DNA from: Paenibacillus xylanexedens
GTDB lineage: Bacteria; Bacillota; Bacilli; Paenibacillales; Paenibacillaceae
Direction of reading: 5' to 3'
Length of the DNA stretch: 64,000 nt
NCBI RefSeq assembly: GCF_007676705.1
Contig: NZ_VEBF01000001.1
Span: 1,736,001-1,800,000 of the forward strand
This document shows, in pieces, positions 38,334 through 46,864 of this stretch (positions within the stretch are counted from its first letter, which is position 1; the number at the start of each line of letters is the position of its first letter). The notes below the pieces were generated by a model. The model was given only the letters and a program-made list of their open reading frames with translations, made no database searches and was not told the DNA's origin. The position numbers and the translations under genes are program-made.

Positions 38334-40319
38334 TTATCCATACACCCCCTGGGCACTGGAAACGATCTGACTGTTCAGTCCATCGGTGATTTTGCTGATG
38401 ATGCTGTCCACGTCATGTCCACTGTTAATATCACCCGTGGTGACCTGAACGGTTGGCGTCAGGCTGACAAATCGCTGAATCGCCTGCATCTCTGCAAGCT
38501 CACGCATCAATTTTAGATCCTCGCTCGTCACATCCACTGTGCCGTCCACGTCACCGATCTTGTCCACCTGTCCGATATTGTTGATTTTGTTGATGTTACT
38601 CATGTTGCTATTGGGAACAACGGTGGGAGCAGGTGCAGTTGGCATCGATGGCATTGAAGGGGTTTTGGGTATTTCGGGTGTGAAGTCTTTGCCAAATTTA
38701 CCTGGTAAATCTTTATCTTTGGAATCTGCTTTTGCCCCCGTTGAAAAACCGGAAAGCAATTTCTCTGCCATCTCCGGTCCTTTCCCATACGCATTGGCAT
38801 TGTACTGTCCATCCATTCTCATCGACTTGAATGAATTTGTATCACTTTGCGGCTCCCATGATTCTAAAGTGTCCATCCATCCCTTAATGGTTTTGCTACC
38901 AATGGTGATATCTGATTCGGACATCACGGTCAAGTTCGTACCAAATGTGTCATTGATAAAGGAGGCAACACTTGCTATTGCACTTACAGCTCTATTAAGA
39001 AAATCCTCTATACCTAACATCACATTGTATAGGGTCTGCAAAATAAACATCCCTAGATCGTAGAACAACTTTTGGACTGCATACACTGCATTAGTAAAGA
39101 AATTAATTAAGAAATCCGCTAATGAAGCAAATACATTCCATACCGTGGCCACTACTACTCGTACGATTTCTCCAAGCATCATAAATGAACCTATGATGAC
39201 TCCCAAAATCTCTGTACCTGACATTCCCATCATGTTCAAAATTCCAATAACTGCTGCAATTGCAGCAATGGCGAGCAGGATTGGCCAATTTAGTAATAAC
39301 CAGGCGGCAACGAGACTATAGACTTGTGCGATAACCAGTGCCAGTACAACAATCGCCAATGCCATCAGGATAGGCTGAATGATATCCCAGTTCTGCTGAA
39401 TCACGGCTGCAATGTATAAAATACCGTTTACCAGCATCGTCAACGCGTTTGCCGCAACCGTAAACGCATTTCTAATCCACTCAATAATGACCGTGAACTC
39501 CCCATTTGCAAAGGCTTCATTTAATCGATCCAGTAAAGGTGTTAAGGCAATGAGGGCTGCCTGTCCAATCTGACCGAGAACCCCATTAAACTGATTCACC
39601 AGTGCATTCCACTTCTGTAACGGTGAATCCAGCATGGTGTCAAAAGCATGTTGGGTATAGCCTTGCTTTTGCAATATGACATCCAACTTTTGGATAAATC
39701 CATCCAGATTGGATGAATCAATGGTTTGTTGCAGACCTGCTCCGCTTAGAGCTTCAGCAGGAATGTTAAAAGACTTGGCAAGCTGACCATTGTCTCCGTT
39801 CATGGCAGCGACCAAGGCACTCGATGCATCTGACATGTTTTTTCCATCTGGAGATAGCATGCTCAACCGCTTAGCCATATCCCTCAGTTGATCAACTTGG
39901 TCCGTATTCTGTGCATACGGGATGAGAGATAGTGTACCTTTCAAAGCATCCGTAACATTCTGTCCACTCTTGAAAGCTTCCGCACGGTAGCGATTAAAGA
40001 TCGTCTCACCCTGAGCATCCTCACCAGTAGCAGCTATATATCGCTGCTTCAAATCCTCTTCCTGCGCAGCTGGTACGAGAACAGCTTGTCCTGCTGACTT
40101 GATCACGCTGATCCAGGCTCGCACTCGCTGGGCACCTTCTGTAAAGGCAGCATTTACCTTAGCCTGTTCTTCTGACACACCTTGGAGTAAGTTGCCTGCC
40201 AACTGAATTCGGCTCAGATTTCCAGGGTTGAATACCGAATTGATTACGGTAGGCAGATTTTGAAATTGCTGAACCATATTATTTGACATGATATACAGTC
40301 TTGCAAACATGGCATACAT
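38334..40319 (-). CDS. xkdO: Tail tape-measure protein (XkdO-like), cassette B
   Basis: 661 residues, ATG at 40319 nine bases after AAAGGAGGG. N-terminal and C-terminal soluble parts flank a strongly hydrophobic middle (about 255-440) with several putative membrane-spanning helices, for example ALAIVVLALVIAQVYSLV and ILLAIAAIAAVIGILNM, the classical tape-measure arrangement. It sets tail length and probably enters the target membrane. The C-terminal tail is Pro/Met-rich (PKTPSMPSMPTAPAPTVVP). Only weakly related to the cassette A tape measure, so the two particles should differ in length. Confidence 0.85.
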   Translation of the reverse strand: MYAMFARLYIMSNNMVQQFQNLPTVINSVFNPGNLSRIQLAGNLLQGVSEEQAKVNAAFTEGAQRVRAWISVIKSAGQAVLVPAAQEEDLKQRYIAATGEDAQGETIFNRYRAEAFKSGQNVTDALKGTLSLIPYAQNTDQVDQLRDMAKRLSMLSPDGKNMSDASSALVAAMNGDNGQLAKSFNIPAEALSGAGLQQTIDSSNLDGFIQKLDVILQKQGYTQHAFDTMLDSPLQKWNALVNQFNGVLGQIGQAALIALTPLLDRLNEAFANGEFTVIIEWIRNAFTVAANALTMLVNGILYIAAVIQQNWDIIQPILMALAIVVLALVIAQVYSLVAAWLLLNWPILLAIAAIAAVIGILNMMGMSGTEILGVIIGSFMMLGEIVRVVVATVWNVFASLADFLINFFTNAVYAVQKLFYDLGMFILQTLYNVMLGIEDFLNRAVSAIASVASFINDTFGTNLTVMSESDITIGSKTIKGWMDTLESWEPQSDTNSFKSMRMDGQYNANAYGKGPEMAEKLLSGFSTGAKADSKDKDLPGKFGKDFTPEIPKTPSMPSMPTAPAPTVVPNSNMSNINKINNIGQVDKIGDVDGTVDVTSEDLKLMRELAEMQAIQRFVSLTPTVQVTTGDINSGHDVDSIISKITDGLNSQIVSSAQGVYG

Positions 40320-40341
40320 TCATTTCTCCCTCCTTTCCTTT

Positions 40342-40524
40342 TTATTTCTTCCGGGCACGGCTCTTGGACCGTTCTTTCTTCTCTTCCTCTACCCGGATGG
40401 AGATCATCGCATAGATGGCCGCTCGTTCTCGCATGGAGAAGGCCATTAGCTCATGCGGCAATATGTTCAATTCATGGAGAGCGTAATAAGCCAGATTGGC
40501 TTCGGAATCGCCCTCTTTAATTAG
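40342..40524 (-). CDS. -1 frameshift extension of the tail assembly chaperone, cassette B
   Basis: Open frame of 60 codons in the -1 frame that begins exactly at the slippery heptamer of the XkdN-like gene and stops at 40342. It has no start codon or ribosome site of its own before the middle of the frame. Translation reads LIKEGDSEANLAYYALHELN, then ILPHELMAFSMRERAAIYAM, with a basic C-terminus (KKERSKSRARKK). The middle motif (HEL..LPHELMAFSMRERAAIYAMI) is the kind of pattern seen in the T part of gpGT-type chaperones. Joined to the 140-residue zero-frame product it gives a protein of about 200 residues. Confidence 0.8.
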   Translation of the reverse strand, partial: LIKEGDSEANLAYYALHELNILPHELMAFSMRERAAIYAMISIRVEEEKKERSKSRARKK

Positions 40525-40943
40525 TTTTTTACGTCATCCACCAGTTCGTTCATATCCTGATTGAAACCGTTCAGCTTCTGGACTTGTTCGCCAAGCGAAG
40601 CAAATTCCCCAGGCAACAGCATTTTCCGCAAAAGCGATTCCGCCCCCATCACGCCATATGAACGCTGGAGTTCTGCGTTTTTCAAATCGGGAAATACTAC
40701 ACTTGCGCTCATCAGGCGAGCCATGTAATCATTCGCATCAATGTCGGGTGTGTAGACACCGTTCTTACCCTTAATTTTGCGGGTAGCCGCTTTGCGGCAT
40801 TCCTGGTTTTCGTCCTCGGTCATGCTGCGCAGTTTCCAAGCAACGGGCTCGCCTTTCTCATCTTTGAATCGGGGGGATACGATAAACTCCTCCGTTGTAT
40901 CTGTTGCTGCATTTTGGGCAAAAAACATACTCAATCCACTCAT
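40521..40943 (-). CDS. xkdN: Tail assembly chaperone (XkdN-like, G-type product), cassette B
   Basis: 140 residues. ATG at 40943 (MSGLSMFFAQNAATD) after GAGGAGG; the open frame goes 22 codons further upstream without a ribosome site. All-alpha chaperone family protein with WKLRSMTEDENQECRKAA and LRKMLLPGEFASLGEQVQKLNGFNQDMNELVDDVKN. It ends GTA AAA AAC TAA, a classical slippery site. It coats the tape-measure protein during tail assembly. Paralog of 51305-51739. Confidence 0.88.
   Translation of the reverse strand: MSGLSMFFAQNAATDTTEEFIVSPRFKDEKGEPVAWKLRSMTEDENQECRKAATRKIKGKNGVYTPDIDANDYMARLMSASVVFPDLKNAELQRSYGVMGAESLLRKMLLPGEFASLGEQVQKLNGFNQDMNELVDDVKN
40524..40530 (-). other. Programmed -1 ribosomal frameshift site A AAA AAC, cassette B
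   Basis: Minus strand A AAA AAC in the zero frame (codons GTA AAA AAC) immediately followed by TAA. Slipping one base back continues into the 60-codon extension. Downstream AGAGGGCG...CGCTCT and GCCA-atc-TGGC could form a stimulatory stem. Confidence 0.85.
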
Positions 40944-40973
40944 GTATTGTTCCTCCTCTAAAGTTAGGCTCCC

Positions 40974-40990
40974 CGCCGCAAGAAGCGGCG
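40974..40990 (-). terminator. GC hairpin between tube and chaperone genes, cassette B
   Basis: CGCCGC-N5-GCGGCG lies in the 168-nt gap after the tube gene. No T-run follows, so it is more likely an attenuator or RNA-stability element than a full terminator. Confidence 0.4.
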
Positions 40991-41111
40991 AAGAGCAGAA
41001 TTTTGACAAGCCAAATAGCCCGTAACACAGGCAAGTTGAACAGGTTTCTTTTACAAACCCATTGCTAATTTAAACTCTTTATATCTCGATCATTATGTCT
41101 TCCACGCTACA

Positions 41112-41570
41112 TTACTTCGGCAGATTGAACGATACAGGCATATCGACATCTTCAAAGGTAAAGCTCACTTCTTCCTCCAACGCCTCGGATTCGGTATCCA
41201 GGGATGCCATGATCACACTGTCGAGGTTGACGCCTTTGAGGGTCACGGTCTGTTTGCCAATCGTGGACGAAGGATCTTCGTTGGTCACTTCAATGTCGAA
41301 GTACGTGTCCACACCATTTTGCATGTACTGGAGCATCAGCTCGCGGAAACGGGATGTGGTATAGAAGATTGTCATGGAACCCGAACCGGACCAACCGGTT
41401 GCTTTATGCTGTACGCCGCGACGGCCCAACGTTTTTACCTCTGCTTTTTGTTTCTCCACCGTTGCTTCCAGCGTCTTCACATAGAACATTTCTTCCGTCT
41501 GTCCGTTAATCGTTGCGTATGCGCGGCCTTCCTGGCCGGAGATTGTGTCACTTGCTTTCAAAAATGCCAT
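41112..41570 (-). CDS. xkdM: Tail tube protein (XkdM family), cassette B
   Basis: 152 residues, ATG at 41570, following the sheath stop codon by one base. XkdM features: MAFLKASDTISGQEGRAYATINGQTEEMFYVK in two pieces, LGRRGVQHKATGWSGSGSMTIFY, and the C-terminal DTESEALEEEVSFTFEDVDMPVSF. Polymerises into the inner tube ejected on contraction. Translationally coupled to the sheath. Paralog of 51914-52321. Confidence 0.93.
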   Translation of the reverse strand: MAFLKASDTISGQEGRAYATINGQTEEMFYVKTLEATVEKQKAEVKTLGRRGVQHKATGWSGSGSMTIFYTTSRFRELMLQYMQNGVDTYFDIEVTNEDPSSTIGKQTVTLKGVNLDSVIMASLDTESEALEEEVSFTFEDVDMPVSFNLPK

Positions 41571-41571
41571 C

Positions 41572-42888
41572 TTAAACCACCTTCACTTTCATATATACTT
41601 TTTCAACGGAATCTACTGGTTGGACCTGAATCTCGATCAGAATGCTGTCGGTTTCATTGCCTGGAGCAACAGTGATATCTGTTTTGGAATCAAAATTTTG
41701 AATCGCCCCAATATCCTGAAGCTGCTTCAGATAAGTGACACATTGGGAACGGAACAGGCTGCGCCCATCTTCGTTGTTGTTCACTTTGCCGATGTAATAG
41801 GACTCGAAAATCCGTTTCATATCATTAGCAATGCCATCGAGAACACGGACAACACGGTTTTTGGCAAAATGACGTGCCTTATCCGGTGTCACCGAACGGA
41901 ACGTATTTACATCCTGCTCCACCACCGCGCGGTTGCTGCTCGCCGTGAATACAAACTCGCCATTACGCAATGCCGCTTCTGTCTCGCTATGTGTCAGTCG
42001 TCCGTTCACATCCACAGCATCGTCATAGGCGCGGAACGTCAGGGATTCATTTAGGTTAGCTCCCGCTGTTGCACCGGCAGTCCATGCTACGGTTTGTTTC
42101 GGCGTAAGAACGGTACCGTCTGCGAGCACAACACCATTTTTGACACTGATAATGCCTTCATGATCTGCAGCCGGATAATCGGACAGAACCAGTTGCACCT
42201 TCTTGCCCTCGGTATCACGCAAGCGCTTGATGTAAGCTGTGTAGACTGACTTGAGTGTGGCATCGTCTGAAATCAGACCGACCGTGTTAAAATCCAGTAC
42301 TTCCAGCTTGGTCAGGAAATCAGCATGCTCTTGGTTAGTTGCTGTACCATCCAATCCACCTGTTAGTGGAAGTGACGCTGTAGCTGTGAGTGCACCTTCA
42401 CCAGTAAATGTGACGTATGCGTTGGATTCCAGAGCTTCGATGGTGGATGAAGTTTGTTTGTCCACTTCTTTACCTGCCAGTAAAGTGGAAACGTCCAGTT
42501 GTTCTGGATCATTGATATTGGTGGAGATTACAACAGCCAGATCATTACCACGTACGCCGCCGTGTCGGGCCGTCACTGTCAGCTTGTCCAAGGTTACCTT
42601 GGCTTTGGTCCCAACATTGAGTCGGTAAAGAAGCAAGGTCTGCGCCCGTTTCAATGCCTCGCGGATCAGCAGCAATTGCGGTGCTGTCCAGTCATAGCCC
42701 AATTTGGCTTGAACATCTTCACCTGCTTGTACCGTCAGGATTGTACCTGCTTGCCCCCATGACAATGGAAGCGCCAAAGCCACCGTTCCCCGCTCCCCTA
42801 CCGTACCCAGCAATGAGCCCTCTGATGCAAAATTCATATATACGCCGGGGCGTACCTTGTTTTGTGTCGTCCATGTTCCTCCAGCCAT
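41572..42888 (-). CDS. xkdK: Tail sheath protein (XkdK family), cassette B
   Basis: 438 residues, ATG at 42888 behind GGGGAGG, overlapping the stop of the preceding small gene. Contractile sheath signatures: PGVYMNFASEG at the start, central domain with LSDYPAADHEGIISVKNGVVL, and the conserved C-terminal YIGKVNNNEDGRSLFRSQCVTYLKQLQDIGAIQNF. Its presence shows the particle is contractile (myovirus or R-type). Paralog of 52473-53936. Confidence 0.95.
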   Translation of the reverse strand: MAGGTWTTQNKVRPGVYMNFASEGSLLGTVGERGTVALALPLSWGQAGTILTVQAGEDVQAKLGYDWTAPQLLLIREALKRAQTLLLYRLNVGTKAKVTLDKLTVTARHGGVRGNDLAVVISTNINDPEQLDVSTLLAGKEVDKQTSSTIEALESNAYVTFTGEGALTATASLPLTGGLDGTATNQEHADFLTKLEVLDFNTVGLISDDATLKSVYTAYIKRLRDTEGKKVQLVLSDYPAADHEGIISVKNGVVLADGTVLTPKQTVAWTAGATAGANLNESLTFRAYDDAVDVNGRLTHSETEAALRNGEFVFTASSNRAVVEQDVNTFRSVTPDKARHFAKNRVVRVLDGIANDMKRIFESYYIGKVNNNEDGRSLFRSQCVTYLKQLQDIGAIQNFDSKTDITVAPGNETDSILIEIQVQPVDSVEKVYMKVKVV

Positions 42889-43124
42889 TATTGTGCCTCC
42901 CCATTCATGAATTGTTGGATGTGTTGCTGTGCTTCTTCCAATGTGTATGTTTGTTGTTCCAGCAGAACTGCTGCCAAAATATCTTTCTCGATCCGGTTGA
43001 GTTGCCGTGATCCGGCGAACTGGGCTTTGCTGTATTTTTGATTGTTTTTCTGTTGAGTTTCCGTTTTTTTAGGATCCGGTTCTTTTTTCGTAAACATTGC
43101 CAATGCGCCTCCTATTCCTTTCAT
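42888..43124 (-). CDS. Small tail-cluster protein before the sheath gene, cassette B
   Basis: 78 residues, ATG at 43124 after AGGGG (a second start MFTKKEPDP nine codons later also has AGGAGG). Basic N-terminus, then a helical C-terminal half, AAVLLEQQTYTLEEAQQHIQQFMNGEAQ, matching the end of the cassette A protein 53936-54142 (FSIEETQERINQFMKAKVKG). The conserved position before the sheath suggests a tail-completion or assembly role; no named family is claimed. The palindromic element copy 3 lies 20 nt upstream. Confidence 0.75.
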   Translation of the reverse strand: MKGIGGALAMFTKKEPDPKKTETQQKNNQKYSKAQFAGSRQLNRIEKDILAAVLLEQQTYTLEEAQQHIQQFMNGEAQ

Positions 43125-43143
43125 ACTGATCCCCTCATTTGGT

Positions 43144-43336
43144 TATTTAAGTTCAATTAAAGAATAGTTACATTTGCCACTCCGATGACAGAACAACCTT
43201 CCGATCGCTGTTATCCCTAGATTTTTTTGATTCCCTTTTTAAAGGGGAAAATCTGGGGATAAAGGCGCACACTCCGCTTCTTCAGGTTATTTCTGTTCTC
43301 TCCGTTTTCGTGTAAATGTTAGTTCAATTTATATAG
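43144..43336. repeat. Palindromic intergenic element, copy 3 (subfamily I, long form)
   Basis: Fills the 212-nt gap between two tail genes. Left arm: GATGACAGAACAACCTTCC; right arm: CTTCAGGTTATTTCTG and CGTGTAAATGTTAGTTCAA in inverted orientation. Internal hairpin 43211-43262: TTATCCCTAGATTTT with AAAATCTGGGGATAA, 14 of 15 paired plus one G-U. Ends 20 nt before the next start codon and touches the upstream stop codon. Confidence 0.8.
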
Positions 43337-43768
43337 TTATTCTTTAGCAGCTTTAAGTGCAGTGGGTCGCTGTTCCAGTTGTTGCATGGTACTGGCGGGC
43401 TCCGACATTTTGGTCGTTCGCATGGTGTAGTACACCAGCATTCGCGGCATATCGTTTTCCGTCTCCCAACGCAGCTCAGTTGCGCGGTAGAGTGTGCCCT
43501 CTACTTCGATTGTCTCTAGCGCTTCGAAGAGCTCGTCCGCTAAGGTCACTGGGATATTGTCTGCTTCGAGCCAACGGATTTCAAAGGTGTGAGATTGTAC
43601 GAAGCGATCGCTGCGTTCCCGGGTAAGTTGGGCAGACAGCAGGCGGTATGTGAGGCCTTTGGCGTCTGGGGTGGAGCTTGTGTTGCCAGTTGCAGGGTAG
43701 ATCGGACTGTTAGGGAAGTGCTTTGTGAGCGTGCTCACAATTGCTGTGGTTAGATGATTTGCGGTCAT
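43337..43768 (-). CDS. Tail terminator-like protein (DUF6838/XkdJ-position), cassette B
   Basis: 143 residues, ATG at 43768 after AGGAGGTGAACC. Family pattern of small phage tail-terminator proteins: LTTAIVSTLTKHFPNSPIYP at the N-terminus, HTFEIRWLEADNIPVTLADELFEALETIEVEG in the middle. In such clusters this gene precedes the sheath and its product caps the tail tube. Only one clear copy exists; cassette A instead has the unrelated-looking 309-residue gene at its head. Confidence 0.7.
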   Translation of the reverse strand: MTANHLTTAIVSTLTKHFPNSPIYPATGNTSSTPDAKGLTYRLLSAQLTRERSDRFVQSHTFEIRWLEADNIPVTLADELFEALETIEVEGTLYRATELRWETENDMPRMLVYYTMRTTKMSEPASTMQQLEQRPTALKAAKE

Positions 43769-43832
43769 GGTTCACCTCCTATTAATAGAAAAACAGAGTA
43801 TAACGATTGTAAATAAACATACCAATAAGTAT

Positions 43833-44993
43833 TTATTGATAAGTATAATTCAAGGATATAGATGCAGACATCACCTGATACTTATCACCTGTATAACCAG
43901 CTAATGTTTTATTAAAAATTGTTACAACTTCTATCGGGCCTTCAGTATTAAAATCAACACTTGTACTACTTGGTATATAAGAATGAATCACATTACTCGA
44001 ATTATCATACCTTGGATAATACCTTAGGGAATTAACATTAACCTTCCCTGGCGATATTGCAAGAATGTTGGCATTCACAAAACACCAGCTAGGATTCCCC
44101 AAAAACATACTAGATGCAGAAGCAAGAGTAATTGTTCTTCCATCAGAATCTCTTAAAACAATATAAGCTGAAGAATAACCTCCCGATACACCACCCCCAT
44201 CACTTCTTACTGAAGTAGCAGTATCACTAGATGATCTTAAATATAGTGTTGTTTTAAACCCAGGAATTATCCCGATTACTACTTTAGTAGTTTCTGTAGT
44301 TGAGGGAGTAGATCCAACTATAGACGGACCATTTATCCAAGCGGTAGAGCCTCCCTTGAAAATCTGTTTGATCTTACTAGATAAAACAGAAAACGTATCA
44401 CTGCCTGATGCTTCTACTCCTTTGTCAGTAATGGCGGCAGCAATACTTGCTTTCCCGTTACTGACAGATGACTTTAAATCTGAAAGGGTCGTAGCCCCAT
44501 TCTTATCCCTAAAAACCAATTCACCACCATATTCGTTCGCGATTGTGAAATCGATCCCACCGGGAGTGCCGAATCCCAGGTAACCCTTTCTACCTGCGTT
44601 CGCCCCAGCAGGCAAAAAACCTTGATAAACATGGGTTGACCCAACGAGGTGTAATACCCCCGCATCACCTGCTATAGATCCTCCAGACCTTGGCAGACTC
44701 GCATTCTTGGCATTCGTCTCGGCCGCAACCCTCGCATCATTTACCGCCTTCTCCGTCGCCGCCACCGTCTCGGACGTTCCATCCGTCTTGCTCGACAACT
44801 GCACCTTCCCTTTCTGCGTCAAAGACGCATCGGGAATATCCATCTTGCTCACCGCTTCACGAAGCGCATCCAAATCCGCCTGCGTCGCAACACCTGCATC
44901 AATCTTCTCAAAAATCCCGTTAATACTCTCCCTGGTTACATTCTCGTTGCCCAAGGGAAGAGGCAATTTCAGTCGATCTGTTTCCTGTGGCAT
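43833..44993 (-). CDS. Tail fibre protein of cassette A
   Basis: 386 residues. ATG at 44993 overlaps the XkdU stop as TAATG, with AGGTG eight bases upstream. N-terminus MPQETDRLKLPLPLGNENVTRE docks the fibre, followed by helical repeats and the phage-fibre motif TQKGKVQLSSKTDG. Residues about 190-215 (SIAAAITDKGVEASGSDTF) are near-identical to a block in the cassette B fibre, showing shuffling of fibre modules. C-terminal beta-rich domain AT-rich, likely receptor binding. Confidence 0.82.
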   Translation of the reverse strand: MPQETDRLKLPLPLGNENVTRESINGIFEKIDAGVATQADLDALREAVSKMDIPDASLTQKGKVQLSSKTDGTSETVAATEKAVNDARVAAETNAKNASLPRSGGSIAGDAGVLHLVGSTHVYQGFLPAGANAGRKGYLGFGTPGGIDFTIANEYGGELVFRDKNGATTLSDLKSSVSNGKASIAAAITDKGVEASGSDTFSVLSSKIKQIFKGGSTAWINGPSIVGSTPSTTETTKVVIGIIPGFKTTLYLRSSSDTATSVRSDGGGVSGGYSSAYIVLRDSDGRTITLASASSMFLGNPSWCFVNANILAISPGKVNVNSLRYYPRYDNSSNVIHSYIPSSTSVDFNTEGPIEVVTIFNKTLAGYTGDKYQVMSASISLNYTYQ

Positions 44994-45583
44994 TACGCCC
45001 ACACCTCCAGTTCATTCCACGTCAACGACGCAGCGTCCAGTTCATCCCATGTTTTCTGTTTCTTGTCCAAATCATCCCACACCAGATAGCGATACTCATA
45101 CTCTACGGCCATGTGGGCCGGTTTCAGTTCTTCAATCGCCCGTTTGAGATCATCGATATTGGGCGGGATGCCCATCGTATCCACAAAGCTCACCGTAAAA
45201 CTCCACGCTTCCGGCTGAAAAGTTACATCCACTTTACCCCCGGCATACGCCTCAGCCACGTTTGCAACCAACCTGCCGGAGAATTTCCCGGCACCACGTA
45301 GCTTCGATTCCACCACGGCACGCCGCTGCTCCACAGGTTTGAGACGATCCGTCTCAATGCCAAGCTCCTGTTCCCAGAAGTCAAGCCCCCACGTCGCTGT
45401 ACGGACAAAAAACTGCTCCAACGTCTCATCCAGCGCCTGGTACAGCAGATCCATCTCGGTGCCCTTAGCCTGCATATCGGCCTGCATGACGCGCGAAGTC
45501 TCATAATACCTTGGCAAATACGAGAACAACTCCCGCCCTTTCTCACTCGTCAGTCCAACATCTACAATAGAAGGAGCACTCAT
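44993..45583 (-). CDS. xkdU: Phage tail protein, YmfQ/XkdU family (DUF2313), cassette A
   Basis: 196 residues, ATG at 45583 after GGGAGGGG. Same family features as its cassette B paralog: LFSYLPRYYETSRVMQADMQAKG, VEQRRAVVESKLRGAGKFSG, and DLKRAIEELKPAHMAVEYEYRY. The C-terminus adds a short repeat, WDDLDKKQKTWDEL then WNELEVW, that is seen in several XkdU proteins. Joins fibre to baseplate. Confidence 0.88.
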   Translation of the reverse strand: MSAPSIVDVGLTSEKGRELFSYLPRYYETSRVMQADMQAKGTEMDLLYQALDETLEQFFVRTATWGLDFWEQELGIETDRLKPVEQRRAVVESKLRGAGKFSGRLVANVAEAYAGGKVDVTFQPEAWSFTVSFVDTMGIPPNIDDLKRAIEELKPAHMAVEYEYRYLVWDDLDKKQKTWDELDAASLTWNELEVWA

Positions 45584-45728
45584 GCCCTGTCCCCTCCCTT
45601 CCTTTCACATCAACATGGAGCGTCTCGCTCACCAGATCCAACCCGGATCGGCGTACTTCTCCCAATCTTCCTTGGTCTCCGTACTCCCAAACTACTTCCT
45701 CATCCACCATCTGCCCAACACTACTCAT
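45543..45728 (-). CDS. Possible small overlapping gene between baseplate J and XkdU, cassette A
   Basis: 61 codons whose ATG (45728) overlaps the baseplate J stop region and whose end overlaps the XkdU start by 41 nt; it fills the 137-nt gap exactly. Sequence MSSVGQMVDEEVVWEYGDQG is acidic and then basic. Cassette B has no such gene: there XkdT and XkdU overlap by four bases. It may be a real coupled small gene or a by-product of the gap. No recognisable family. Confidence 0.3.
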   Translation of the reverse strand: MSSVGQMVDEEVVWEYGDQGRLGEVRRSGLDLVSETLHVDVKGREGTGHECSFYCRCWTDE

Positions 45729-46860
45729 ACACTTCCACCGTCCCCAGCACGGCGACCTGACTCGCGGTCATCTCGATATTCTGGTCGCTCACACCGTTCA
45801 CGGTAAGCTCCGAATAGTCGATAATGGGCGGAATGTCCAACAGGATCGCGGCAATACGGGTGTAACGCACGAGCGGATCGGCAAAAGCAAGCTGTTTCAA
45901 ATACGCGGTCACCCCGCGTTCGATCAATGCTCGTACATCGGCCAACGTCGCATCACTTGCCAACGTCAGCTTCACCTGAATGTTCATCGGTACTTCCTCC
46001 GCTGGCATCACAGACACCACTGGGCCCGCCGGAGCAACACCTTCACCCTGTCCATCCTGCGTTGGATCAACATACTTCTGCACCGCCGCCACCAGATCGG
46101 TGCCCGCAGCACGTTTGTCCGTGTCCAGCAGATACAATCCCACCGTGCCCGGACCCTGCCACAACGGAATAACACGCGTTGCACCAACACCGGGCACCTC
46201 ACTCGCCCACTGCACATATTGCGACTTGTTGCCACTGGTTCCTTGGTTGCGGACTTTGGCATAAAAGCGTTCCAGCAGCGCCGTATCGGACTCAATATCT
46301 GCACCGCCTTTGATCACATCAATGTTCGTGACAGAAGTTACGCCACTTACAGGTGTAGACAGCACAGTTACCGTGCCCGCAGGCACATTGCTCTCTTTTC
46401 CGGCAACAAGCGCTCGCACGCCTACCATCCCGGTACCATCTGCATCCAGTTCCACACGCCCCACCGTCTCATATTCGAGCGAAGCTTCGGCAGATACTTC
46501 ATCCGCAAGCGTAGCCACGACCGTTCCAGCAGGTACCACTTTACCCGGCGCACCTACGAACCTCACCGCACCTTGTGCCGCCACCGCAGCTCGCCGCGTG
46601 ATGCCGTGCTCCCCTGCCCGCAGATCCAGCTCTTCCGAACGAAAATTCGGATCACTGCTCGCAGCCGTACTTGCAAACCCTCGCCGAAGTAATTCCTGCG
46701 CCCACAATGCCGCCTCAGACAGCATAAATGCAACTGGAGCCTCCGCATCCCACAGAAACGAACCCTCCGACTTATCCAGATCCGCGGGCAGACGATCCAG
46801 CAACCGCTGCATAATCTGTTCCTCCGTCTGGTCCTCCAAATAACGCGGAATCTCAGCCAT
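45721..46860 (-). CDS. xkdT: Baseplate J-like protein (XkdT), cassette A
   Basis: 379 residues, ATG at 46860 after GAGGTGATC. MQRLLDRLPADLDKSEGSFLWDAEAPVA, EHGITRRAAVAAQGAVRFVGAPG, and ADPLVRYTRIAAILLDIPPIIDYSEL define the family. Middle of the protein is longer and more Ala/Val/Gly-rich than in cassette B (GC-rich codons). Baseplate wedge component. Confidence 0.92.
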   Translation of the reverse strand: MAEIPRYLEDQTEEQIMQRLLDRLPADLDKSEGSFLWDAEAPVAFMLSEAALWAQELLRRGFASTAASSDPNFRSEELDLRAGEHGITRRAAVAAQGAVRFVGAPGKVVPAGTVVATLADEVSAEASLEYETVGRVELDADGTGMVGVRALVAGKESNVPAGTVTVLSTPVSGVTSVTNIDVIKGGADIESDTALLERFYAKVRNQGTSGNKSQYVQWASEVPGVGATRVIPLWQGPGTVGLYLLDTDKRAAGTDLVAAVQKYVDPTQDGQGEGVAPAGPVVSVMPAEEVPMNIQVKLTLASDATLADVRALIERGVTAYLKQLAFADPLVRYTRIAAILLDIPPIIDYSELTVNGVSDQNIEMTASQVAVLGTVEVYE

Positions 46861-46864
46861 CCCG

